DNA from: GWF2-38-69 sp965228125
GTDB lineage: Bacteria > Verrucomicrobiota > Lentisphaeria > Victivallales > GWF2-38-69
Direction: 5' to 3'
Length of the DNA: 64,000 bases
Assembly (NCBI GenBank): GCA_965228125.1
Contig: OZ245791.1
Span: 2,294,001 to 2,358,000 of the forward strand
Part shown: piece by piece, positions 50,100 to 62,000 of the stretch
How positions within the stretch are numbered: the first letter of the stretch is position 1
Layout: each line of letters begins with the position of its first letter
Made by a program: the position numbers and the translations under genes
Notes under the pieces: model-generated
The model's input: the letters and a program-made list of their open reading frames with translations, nothing else
Databases searched by the model: none
Told to the model about the DNA's origin: nothing

Positions 50100-53000
50100 C
50101 TACACTTGCCCTGCTGCAATAGCATCAAGATAAATATCTGTACTTGTTTTGAATAGTGCATGCTTCTCAAGTTTAATGCTATATAAACTTTCTCCGTCCG
50201 TAATTCCTGCAATCATTGCCAGATAGTCGTTGGTGTGTTCAAATATCATAGCTGTTTCATCTTTTTCCTGTTCATTGCCATTCTCTCCTGTCGTGGTGTC
50301 ATCATCATAACGCGCATTTTTCACAGAGACATTATCAAAGTCTAGAGGCTTGCTGACTTTTTGGTCATACACAATATTCTCCGTATCAGAATTTAAAACC
50401 CCGGTACCTCGATAGTATCCTGCACCAAACAGGCTCTCGCTTCCCCTTTCTTTCATCATTTTATCCCATGGATTGACTCCGAAATTGGCATCTGGATAAC
50501 TGGAACTGTTCATAGGCGAAGCTGTATTATCAAGCACTGTTGATAAAGTTGTCCCATCATTCATCTGGGCATTATTATTCCTTGAAGCGCTGGTGTACGC
50601 TGTAAAATCTCCAAGCCTTACCACTGAACCGGTAAAAGTATGAGAACTTTCATCAACCTTATTCAGGTTTGACCAGCTATTTCCAGAATACATATGTCCA
50701 CTGATTGCACTCTCATCTCCTACAACATCTCCGGGTAAATACTGACAAGTAACATCTGCATTATATCCGCTGATACCACTACTCTCTACAACCCAGTATC
50801 TGTTTATATAATTCTCTGCATTCGGTGCATTTGGATCTTTTTCTGCGAGTACTCTTGTATTTAAGTATGCTCCGGATGAATAAGATGCGCCCGCAAGAGT
50901 TATTGTTATCGGAGAATATTCTCCAAGTCCTGTTGAAACGTTAATCGTTCCGACAGGTAATACATAGGATCCATCAGCGGAAACATAATTATATAAGCAG
51001 CCTGAACCGGAAGTAGCTACCATATTTGCAGAGGAGAATGGATTGCCTTGAACAATTGAGCCATGCACCAGAAGGTTATTATTCCCTATATCTACAATTC
51101 CTGAATATAGAGTAAAATCATTCATGATATTTGCTTCGCCTGCGACAGTTAATATTCCTGTTCCGGCCGTTTCGAGGTTATAGTAAGTTACATCATCTAT
51201 TGTCTGGTCGGCTCCGTCATAGGTGACAGTGCTGTGCCCGGCTGTAAAGTCGCCCAATCCGGCTACATCTCCGCCAAGCTGCAGTTCGCCTTCGCCGGCT
51301 GTTCCAAAGGTTACAATTCCGCCTGTCGCATCAAAACCGCCCTTGGCATCAAATGTTCCGTCATTCATCGCGAGCGTTCCGGTTATTACCGTGTCTACGT
51401 CTACGCTAATATTATGATCACCTATATCCAGCATCGTTCCGGTTCCTACGCCCAGATCGTTATTTACAGTTATATCGCCTGTAGTTATCTTGGTTCCGCT
51501 TCCGGCTGTTTCAAAATTATAATATGTTGCAGTATCTACAGTCTGGCCGCCTCCGTCATATACTACTGTTCCATGTCCAGCAACAAGCGTTCCCAATTCT
51601 GCCGCACTGCATGATATATACAATTCCCCGTTATCTTCGCCTGAAGAACTAAACGATACCGTGCCGGCAGAATTAAGGCTTCCGTCTATATCAACAAGCG
51701 TATCATCACCTAATACAAATCTCCCTGCAGATTCGATTATCAAATCTCCATTGATTGTCAGGTCAACTCCGGTGTAATCTACTACACTCAGAGTAACGCC
51801 TGAAGCTACTGTTAGAGCTCCCCCGGCATCAACTACTGTCTTGGATATTTCCAAGTCGCTGCCAACTGTTATATCGGCAGTAGAGGTAATTGTTATTTCA
51901 AGGCTGTTTACTGTAGGAGCAATACTAGCTGATTCCCATGCAACCCCATCCTCTGAAACAAGCCAGTTGTCTGCGTTGCTCCATGCCCCTAAAGCCATAT
52001 CTACTGTCTTATAATATGCATTGTCAATCGATAGTACTTCAATATTCCCGGGATTATAAATAATATCATAGTTATTTGAATTAAAAGCATCTCCAACGGC
52101 ATCACTTACAACTATCGAGCCTACATAGTTTCCTACAGCCGCTTCGGCAGTCGCTCCTGCTCCATAGGTAACTGTCACGCTATCTATCTGGTCTCCGATC
52201 GCCAGCCCGTCTGTGGTAAACCTTGTATAATTGGTCCCATTTGTCAGGGTTTTGCCATAAAACTTGTTAATATTATCTGCACTAATTGTCAATTCTTTGG
52301 CTGTGATAGAAACCGTATCGGTTAATGTTGCGCTCGTTAATGTGTAGTTAGAAGCAAGGCCGCCATTCGTTCCGTCTGCAAGTGCGAGAGAACCGATATC
52401 GTTAAGATCAACTCCGATTCCGACATCTTTACTGTTCGCGCTTGCCGTTCCGCTGAGTACGAGAGTCTCAGTTCCGACGCCTGTGGCTGCGTCCAGGTTA
52501 GTACCGCCGGTGAATGTTGCGTTGCCGTCATAAACTTTCGTCCCGCTTAATGTGACAACTTTGGCTGTGATTATTCCGTTAATTATCGTAGGCTGCGCTG
52601 TGAGGTTGTAGTTCCCTGCTTCTAATCCGCTCAGCGTTACGCCTGTAATCGTGACTGTGTGCGTCATTCCGACATTCTTGTTGTCATATGTGCCGGTGTC
52701 GGCGCTGTTGTTTATGGTCAGATTGGCTCCGTCAAGATTTCCATCTATCGTTGCTGAACTGTAATCAAGCGCTGTTGTGCCGTCCAAATTTGCGTCATAA
52801 ATCTTTGTGGCTGTCACTCCGATTATTGTCACATCTTTGGCTGTGATATCGGCGGTGGTTGTAGCGGTTGTTGAGGCTAATGTGTAATTAGCTGCATCTG
52901 TTCCGCTAATTGAGATTCCGCTTACGCTTACGGTCTTATTGGCAGCTGCATCCTTGTCGGCAAATGTCGCTGTCGTATATGCATCGGTAAACACATCGCC

Positions 53001-56000
53001 AGCTACCCTGTCATCGCCAAGGGTTACTGTGGCTGTTGTATTGCCGTCATATACCTTATTGATTCCGGTTGCACTTACTGTCAGCGTCCTGGCCGTGATA
53101 TCGGCTGTGGTTGTAGCGGTTGTTGAGGCTAATGTGTAATTAGCTGCATCTGTTCCGCTAATTGAGATTCCGCTTACGCTTACGGTCTTATTGGCAGCTG
53201 CATCCTTGTCGGCAAATGTCGCTGTCGTATATGCATCGGTAAACACATCGCCAGCTACCCTGTCATCGCCAAGGGTTACTGTGGCTGTTGTATTGCCGTC
53301 ATATACCTTATTGATTCCGGTTGCGCTTACTGTCAGCGTCCTGGCCGTGATATCGGCTGTGGTTGTAGCGCTTGTTGAGGCTAATGTGTAATTAGCTGCA
53401 TCTGTTCCGCTAATTGAGATTCCGCTTACGCTTACGGTCTTATTGGCAGCTGCATCCTTGTCGGCAAATGTCGCTGTCGTATATGCATCGGTAAACACAT
53501 CGCCAGCTACCCTGTCATCGCCAAGGGTTACTGTGGCTGTTGTATTGCCGTCATATACCTTATTGATTCCGGTTGCGCTTACTGTCAATGTCTTGGCGGT
53601 TATCGTGGCTGCAACATCCTTGCTCATAGCATCAAGCACATAGTCGCTTGCTGCGCTGGTATTTGTTCCGGTGATTGCGCTGATCGACAGGCCGGATACG
53701 GTTACTTTATTTGCATCTACCACATCCTTGTAGTTATAGGCTGCACTTGTATAGGCAAGCGTGGCGGCTGTGTCGCCGGAGACCAAACCTGCAAATGTAT
53801 AAGTCGGAGTAAATCCTTCAGGCGCGTCTGTGTTGCCGTTGTATACTTTGGTTACGCCTGTGTTGCTGATGGTCGGGGTCAATGTGGCGGCAGTTATCGT
53901 AACTGGCGCATTGGCTACATTGAGTGTCGGCAATGCGTAATTGCTAGCCAAAAATGCTCCGTTATCTGCCAGAGTAATTGCACTGATGTACTTGTTCGCT
54001 GTTGCCACATGAGCATCGCTTGCCGTAGCTCCGGTGTAATTTAAGGTCTCCGCACCAACGCCGGTAGTAATCGTCACATCGTCTGTTAAGTCGGTCGTTC
54101 CGTCATATATCTTCGTTGCTGACAGAGTTACTGTCTTGGCGGTTATCGTGGCTGCAACATCCTTGCTCATAGCATCAAGCACATAGTCGCTTGCTGCGCT
54201 GGTATTTGTTCCGGTGATTGCGCTGATCGACAGGCCGGATACGGTTACTTTATTTGCATCTACCACATCCTTGTCGTTATAGGCTGCACTTGTATAGGCA
54301 AGCGTGGCGGCTGTGTCGCCGGAGACCAAACCTGCAAATGTATAAGTCGGAGTAAATCCTTCAGGCGCGTCTGTGTTGCCGTTGTATACTTTGGTTACGC
54401 CTGTGTTGCTGATGGTCGGGGTCAATGTGGCGGCAGTTATCGTAACTGGCGCATTGGCTACATTGAGTGTCGGCAATGCGTAATTGCTAGCCAAAAATGC
54501 TCCGTTATCTGCCAGAGTAATTGCACTGATGTACTTGTTCGCTGTTGCCACATGAGCATCGCTTGCCGTAGCTCCGGTGTAATTTAAGGTCTCCGCACCA
54601 ACGCCGGTAGTAATCGTCACATCGTCTGTTAAGTAGGTCGTTCCGTCATATATCTTCGTTGCTGACAGAGTTACTGTCTTGGCGGTTATCGTGGCTGCAA
54701 CATCCTTGCTCGTAGCATCAAGTACATAGTCGCTTGCTGCGCTGGTATTTGTTCCGGTGATTGCGCTGATCGACAGGACGGATACGGTTACTTTATTTGC
54801 ATCTACCACATCCTTGTAGTTATAGGCTGCACTTGTATAGGCAAGCGTGGCGGCTGTGTCGCCGGAGACCAAACCTGCAAATGTATAAGTCGGCGTAAAT
54901 CCTTCAGGCGCGTCTGTGTTGCCGTTGTATACTTTGGTTACGCCTGTGTTGCTGATGGTCGGGGTCAATGTGGCGGCAGTTATCGTAACTGGCGCATTGG
55001 CTACATTGAGTGTCGGCAATGCGTAATTGCTAGCCAAAAATGCTCCGTTATCTGCCAGAGTAATTGCACTGATGTACTTGTTCGCTGTTGCCACATGAGC
55101 ATCGCTTGCCGTAGCTCCGGTGTAATTTAAGGTCTCCGCACCAACGCCGGTAGTAATCGTCACATCGTCTGTTAAGTCGGTCGTTCCGTCATATATCTTC
55201 GTTGCTGACAGAGTTACTGTCTTGGCGGTTATCGTGGCTGCAACATCCTTGCTCATAGCATCAAGCACATAGTCGCTTGCTGCGCTGGTATTTGTTCCGG
55301 TGATTGCGCTGATCGACAGGACGGATACGGTTACTTTATTTGCATCTACCACATCCTTGTCGTTATAGGCTGCACTTGTATAGGCAAGCGTGGCGGCTGT
55401 GTCGCCGGAGACCAAACCTGCAAATGTATAAGTCGGAGTAAATCCTTCAGGCGCGTCTGTGTTGCCGTTGTATACTTTGGTTACGCCTGTGTTGCTGATG
55501 GTCGGGGTCAATGTGGCGGCAGTTATCGTAACTGGCGCATTGGCTACATTGAGTGTCGGCAATGCGTAATTGCTAGCCAAAAATGCTCCGTTATCTGCCA
55601 GAGTAATTGCACTGATGTACTTGTTCGCTGTTGCCACATGAGCATCGCTTGCCGTAGCTCCGGTGTAATTTAAGGTCTCCGCACCAACGCCGGTAGTAAT
55701 CGTCACATCGTCTGTTAAGTAGGTCGTTCCGTCATATATCTTCGTTGCTGACAGAGTTACTGTCTTGGCGGTTATCGTGGCTGCAACATCCTTGCTCATA
55801 GCATCAAGCACATAGTCGCTTGCTGCGCTGGTATTTGTTCCGGTGATTGCGCTGATCGACAGGCCGGATACGGTTACTTTATTTGCATCTACCACATCCT
55901 TGTCGTTATAGGCTGCACTTGTATAGGCAAGCGTGGCGGCTGTGTCGCCGGAGACCAAACCTGCAAATGTATAAGTCGGAGTAAATCCTTCAGGCGCGTC

Positions 56001-59000
56001 TGTGTTGCCGTTGTATACTTTGGTTACGCCTGTGTTGCTGATGGTCGGGGTCAATGTGGCGGCAGTTATCGTAACTGGCGCATTGGCTACATTGAGTGTC
56101 GGCAATGCGTAATTGCTAGCCAAAAATGCTCCGTTATCTGCCAGAGTAATTGCACTGATGTACTTGTTCGCTGTTGCCACATGAGCATCGCTTGCCGTAG
56201 CTCCGGTGTAATTTAAGGTCTCCGCACCAACGCCGGTAGTAATCGTCACATCGTCTGTTAAGTAGGTCGTTCCGTCATATATCTTCGTTGCTGACAGAGT
56301 TACTGTCTTGGCGGTTATCGTGGCTGCAACATCCTTGCTCATAGCATCAAGCACATAGTCGCTTGCTGCGCTGGTATTTGTTCCGGTGATTGCGCTGATC
56401 GACAGGCCGGATACGGTTACTTTATTTGCATCTACCACATCCTTGTCGTTATAGGCTGCACTTGTATAGGCAAGCGTGGCGGCTGTGTCGCCGGAGACCA
56501 AACCTGCAAATGTATAAGTCGGAGTAAATCCTTCAGGCGCGTCTGTGTTGCCGTTGTATACTTTGGTTACGCCTGTGTTGCTGATGGTCGGGGTCAATGT
56601 GGCGGCAGTTATCGTAACTGGCGCATTGGCTACATTGAGTGTCGGCAATGCGTAATTGCTAGCCAAAAATGCTCCGTTATCTGCCAGAGTAATTGCACTG
56701 ATGTACTTGTTCGCTGTTGCCACATGAGCATCGCTTGCCGTAGCTCCGGTGTAATTTAAGGTCTCCGCACCAACGCCGGTAGTAATCGTCACATCGTCTG
56801 TTAAGTCGGTCGTTCCGTCATATATCTTCGTTGCTGACAGAGTTACTGTCTTGGCGGTTATCGTGGCTGCAACATCCTTGCTCATAGCATCAAGCACATA
56901 GTCGCTTGCTGCGCTGGTATTTGTTCCGGTGATTGCGCTGATCGACAGGCCGGATACGGTTACTTTATTTGCATCTACCACATCCTTGTCGTTATAGGCT
57001 GCACTTGTATAGGCAAGCGTGGCGGCTGTGTCGCCGGAGACCAAACCTGCAAATGTATAAGTCGGAGTAAATCCTTCAGGCGCGTCTGTGTTGCCGTTGT
57101 ATACTTTGGTTACGCCTGTGTTGCTGATGGTCGGGGTCAATGTGGCGGCAGTTATCGTAACTGGCGCATTGGCTACATTGAGTGTCGGCAATGCGTAATT
57201 GCTAGCCAAAAATGCTCCGTTATCTGCCAGAGTAATTGCACTGATGTACTTGTTCGCTGTTGCCACATGAGCATCGCTTGCCGTAGCTCCGGTGTAATTT
57301 AAGGTCTCCGCACCAACGCCGGTAGTAATCGTCACATCGTCTGTTAAGTCGGTCGTTCCGTCATATATCTTCGTTGCTGACAGAGTTACTGTCTTGGCGG
57401 TTATCGTGGCTGCAACATCCTTGCTCATAGCATCAAGCACATAGTCGCTTGCTGCGCTGGTATTTGTTCCGGTGATTGCGCTGATCGACAGGCCGGATAC
57501 GGTTACTTTATTTGCATCTACCACATCCTTGTCGTTATAGGCTGCACTTGTATAGGCAAGCGTGGCGGCTGTGTCGCCGGAGACCAAACCTGCAAATGTA
57601 TAAGTCGGAGTAAATCCTTCAGGCGCGTCTGTGTTGCCGTTGTATACTTTGGTTACGCCTGTGTTGCTGATGGTCGGGGTCAATGTGGCGGCAGTTATCG
57701 TAACTGGCGCATTGGCTACATTGAGTGTCGGCAATGCGTAATTGCTAGCCAAAAATGCTCCGTTATCTGCCAGAGTAATTGCACTGATGTACTTGTTCGC
57801 TGTTGCCACATGAGCATCGCTTGCCGTAGCTCCGGTGTAATTTAAGGTCTCCGCACCAACGCCGGTAGTAATCGTCACATCGTCTGTTAAGTAGGTCGTT
57901 CCGTCATATATCTTCGTTGCTGACAGAGTTACTGTCTTGGCGGTTATCGTGGCTGCAACATCCTTGCTCATAGCATCAAGCACATAGTCGCTTGCTGCGC
58001 TGGTATTTGTTCCGGTGATTGCGCTGATCGACAGGCCGGATACGGTTACTTTATTTGCATCTACCACATCCTTGTCGTTATAGGCTGCACTTGTATAGGC
58101 AAGCGTGGCGGCTGTGTCGCCGGAGACCAAACCTGCAAATGTATAAGTCGGAGTAAATCCTTCAGGCGCGTCTGTGTTGCCGTTGTATACTTTGGTTACG
58201 CCTGTGTTGCTGATGGTCGGGGTCAATGTGGCGGCAGTTATCGTAACTGGCGCATTGGCTACATTGAGTGTCGGCAATGCGTAATTGCTAGCCAAAAATG
58301 CTCCGTTATCTGCCAGAGTAATTGCACTGATGTACTTGTTCGCTGTTGCCACATGAGCATCGCTTGCCGTAGCTCCGGTGTAATTTAAGGTCTCCGCACC
58401 AACGCCGGTAGTAATCGTCACATCGTCTGTTAAGTCGGTCGTTCCGTCATATATCTTCGTTGCTGACAGAGTTACTGTCTTGGCGGTTATCGTGGCTGCA
58501 ACATCCTTGCTCATAGCATCAAGCACATAGTCGCTTGCTGCGCTGGTATTTGTTCCGGTGATTGCGCTGATCGACAGGCCGGATACGGTTACTTTATTTG
58601 CATCTACCACATCCTTGTCGTTATAGGCTGCACTTGTATAGGCAAGCGTGGCGGCTGTGTCGCCGGAGACCAAACCTGCAAATGTATAAGTCGGAGTAAA
58701 TCCTTCAGGCGCGTCTGTGTTGCCGTTGTATACTTTGGTTACGCCTGTGTTGCTGATGGTCGGGGTCAATGTGGCGGCAGTTATCGTAACTGGCGCATTG
58801 GCTACATTGAGTGTCGGCAATGCGTAATTGCTAGCCAAAAATGCTCCGTTATCTGCCAGAGTAATTGCACTGATGTACTTGTTCGCTGTTGCCACATGAG
58901 CATCGCTTGCCGTAGCTCCGGTGTAATTTAAGGTCTCCGCACCAACGCCGGTAGTAATCGTCACATCGTCTGTTAAGTCGGTCGTTCCGTCATATATCTT

Positions 59001-62000
59001 CGTTGCTGACAGAGTTACTGTCTTGGCGGTTATCGTGGCTGCAACATCCTTGCTCATAGCATCAAGCACATAGTCGCTTGCTGCGCTGGTATTTGTTCCG
59101 GTGATTGCGCTGATCGACAGGCCGGATACGGTTACTTTATTTGCATCTACCACATCCTTGTCGTTATAGGCTGCACTTGTATAGGCAAGCGTGGCGGCTG
59201 TGTCGCCGGAGACCAAACCTGCAAATGTATAAGTCGGAGTAAATCCTTCAGGCGCGTCTGTGTTGCCGTTGTATACTTTGGTTACGCCTGTGTTGCTGAT
59301 GGTCGGGGTCAATGTGGCGGCAGTTATCGTAACTGGCGCATTGGCTACATTGAGTGTCGGCAATGCGTAATTGCTAGCCAAAAATGCTCCGTTATCTGCC
59401 AGAGTAATTGCACTGATGTACTTGTTCGCTGTTGCCACATGAGCATCGCTTGCCGTAGCTCCGGTGTAATTTAAGGTCTCCGCACCAACGCCGGTAGTAA
59501 TCGTCACATCGTCTGTTAAGTAGGTCGTTCCGTCATATATCTTCGTTGCTGACAGAGTTACTGTCTTGGCGGTTATCGTGGCTGCAACATCCTTGCTCAT
59601 AGCATCAAGCACATAGTCGCTTGCTGCGCTGGTATTTGTTCCGGTGATTGCGCTGATCGACAGGCCGGATACGGTTACTTTATTTGCATCTACCACATCC
59701 TTGTCGTTATAGGCTGCACTTGTATAGGCAAGCGTGGCGGCTGTGTCGCCGGAGACCAAACCTGCAAATGTATAAGTCGGAGTAAATCCTTCAGGCGCGT
59801 CTGTGTTGCCGTTGTATACTTTGGTTACGCCTGTGTTGCTGATGGTCGGGGTCAATGTGGCGGCAGTTATCGTAACTGGCGCATTGGCTACATTGAGTGT
59901 CGGCAATGCGTAATTGCTAGCCAAAAATGCTCCGTTATCTGCCAGAGTAATTGCACTGATGTACTTGTTCGCTGTTGCCACATGAGCATCGCTTGCCGTA
60001 GCTCCGGTGTAATTTAAGGTCTCCGCACCAACGCCGGTAGTAATCGTCACATCGTCTGTTAAGTCGGTCGTTCCGTCATATATCTTCGTTGCTGACAGAG
60101 TTACTGTCTTGGCGGTTATCGTGGCTGCAACATCCTTGCTCATAGCATCAAGCACATAGTCGCTTGCTGCGCTGGTATTTGTTCCGGTGATTGCGCTGAT
60201 CGACAGGCCGGATACGGTTACTTTATTTGCATCTACCACATCCTTGTCGTTATAGGCTGCACTTGTATAGGCAAGCGTGGCGGCTGTGTCGCCGGAGACC
60301 AAACCTGCAAATGTATAAGTCGGAGTAAATCCTTCAGGCGCGTCTGTGTTGCCGTTGTATACTTTGGTTACGCCTGTGTTGCTGATGGTCGGGGTCAATG
60401 TGGCGGCAGTTATCGTAACTGGCGCATTGGCTACATTGAGTGTCGGCAATGCGTAATTGCTAGCCAAAAATGCTCCGTTATCTGCCAGAGTAATTGCACT
60501 GATGTACTTGTTCGCTGTTGCCACATGAGCATCGCTTGCCGTAGCTCCGGTGTAATTTAAGGTCTCCGCACCAACGCCGGTAGTAATCGTCACATCGTCT
60601 GTTAAGTCGGTCGTTCCGTCATATATCTTCGTTGCTGACAGAGTTACTGTCTTGGCGGTTATCGTGGCTGCAACATCCTTGCTCATAGCATCAAGCACAT
60701 AGTCGCTTGCTGCGCTGGTATTTGTTCCGGTGATTGCGCTGATCGACAGGCCGGATACGGTTACTTTATTTGCATCTACCACATCCTTGTCGTTATAGGC
60801 TGCACTTGTATAGGCAAGCGTGGCGGCTGTGTCGCCGGAGACCAAACCTGCAAATGTATAAGTCGGAGTAAATCCTTCAGGCGCGTCTGTGTTGCCGTTG
60901 TATACTTTGGTTACGCCTGTGTTGCTGATGGTCGGGGTCAATGTGGCGGCAGTTATCGTAACTGGCGCATTGGCTACATTGAGTGTCGGCAATGCGTAAT
61001 TGCTAGCCAAAAATGCTCCGTTATCTGCCAGAGTAATTGCACTGATGTACTTGTTCGCTGTTGCCACATGAGCATCGCTTGCCGTAGCTCCGGTGTAATT
61101 TAAGGTCTCCGCACCAACGCCGGTAGTAATCGTCACATCGTCTGTTAAGTCGGTCGTTCCGTCATATATCTTCGTTGCTGACAGAGTTACTGTCTTGGCG
61201 GTTATCGTGGCGGAGGCAGGACTCTGGATTGTCAATGTGTAATTGCCTGACTGCGCTCCTGTTAGGCTTAATCCGCTGAAGGTAACGCTGCTTGCTGTGG
61301 CAACATCCTTGGAGTTATAAGTGCCAACTGCCGTTCCACTGAAGCTTACCGTATCTCCGGTGTACCACTTGCCGTCTGAGGTTGTGCCTTCGCCTGCATT
61401 TTCCGATCCGGTAAATGCCGCTGTGCCGCTTACTACTGCTGCCGTAGTGCCATCATAAATCTTACTTGCAGGGACTGTTAATCCGCTCATAGTTAATGCT
61501 TTGGCCGTGATTGTGGCTGTGGTGGAAGATGTAGTGTTGCAGGAATATTTTGCTGAGTTAGGACCACCCAATGTAATACCAGTCACGCTTATCGGCTTGT
61601 TAGCACCTGCATTCTTAGTGTCAAAATTAGCTGTGTAGGTTCCTGGAGTAACAGTATAGAAAGGCTCAAAAATATTATTTGGTATGGAAAGAACAACTGT
61701 AGCTGTTGTATTTCCGTCATATACCTTATCCACTCCAGCCGCAGTCACGCTGATCAATACTTGTGCAGTACCGCTTATCGTTCCTGTTCCTGCAATAGTG
61801 GTCGTAGCATGATTAACAGTTTTAGTCCCTGAACCGCTGACAGTAAGATTATAGTAAGCAGTATCTGCTACAGTCTGAGCTCCTGTTTCAGCATAATTGA
61901 CTGTTCCAGTCCCGGCAATAAAGCCTGCGGTATTTATTGTCCAGTTGCCTGTTCCAGCATTTGCGCTTCCGATATTGAGAGTGTTGGCTCCGAGCGCAAG

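Noticed and set aside
52939..53643. Three plus-strand frames of 66 codons in the 252-bp repeats
   Set aside because: They are antisense shadows of the repeats, lack ribosome sites, and recur only because the DNA recurs.
53602..61203. CRISPR-like array
   Set aside because: Repeats are contiguous, 543 bp long, in frame and without unique spacers; they are protein-coding tandem repeats.
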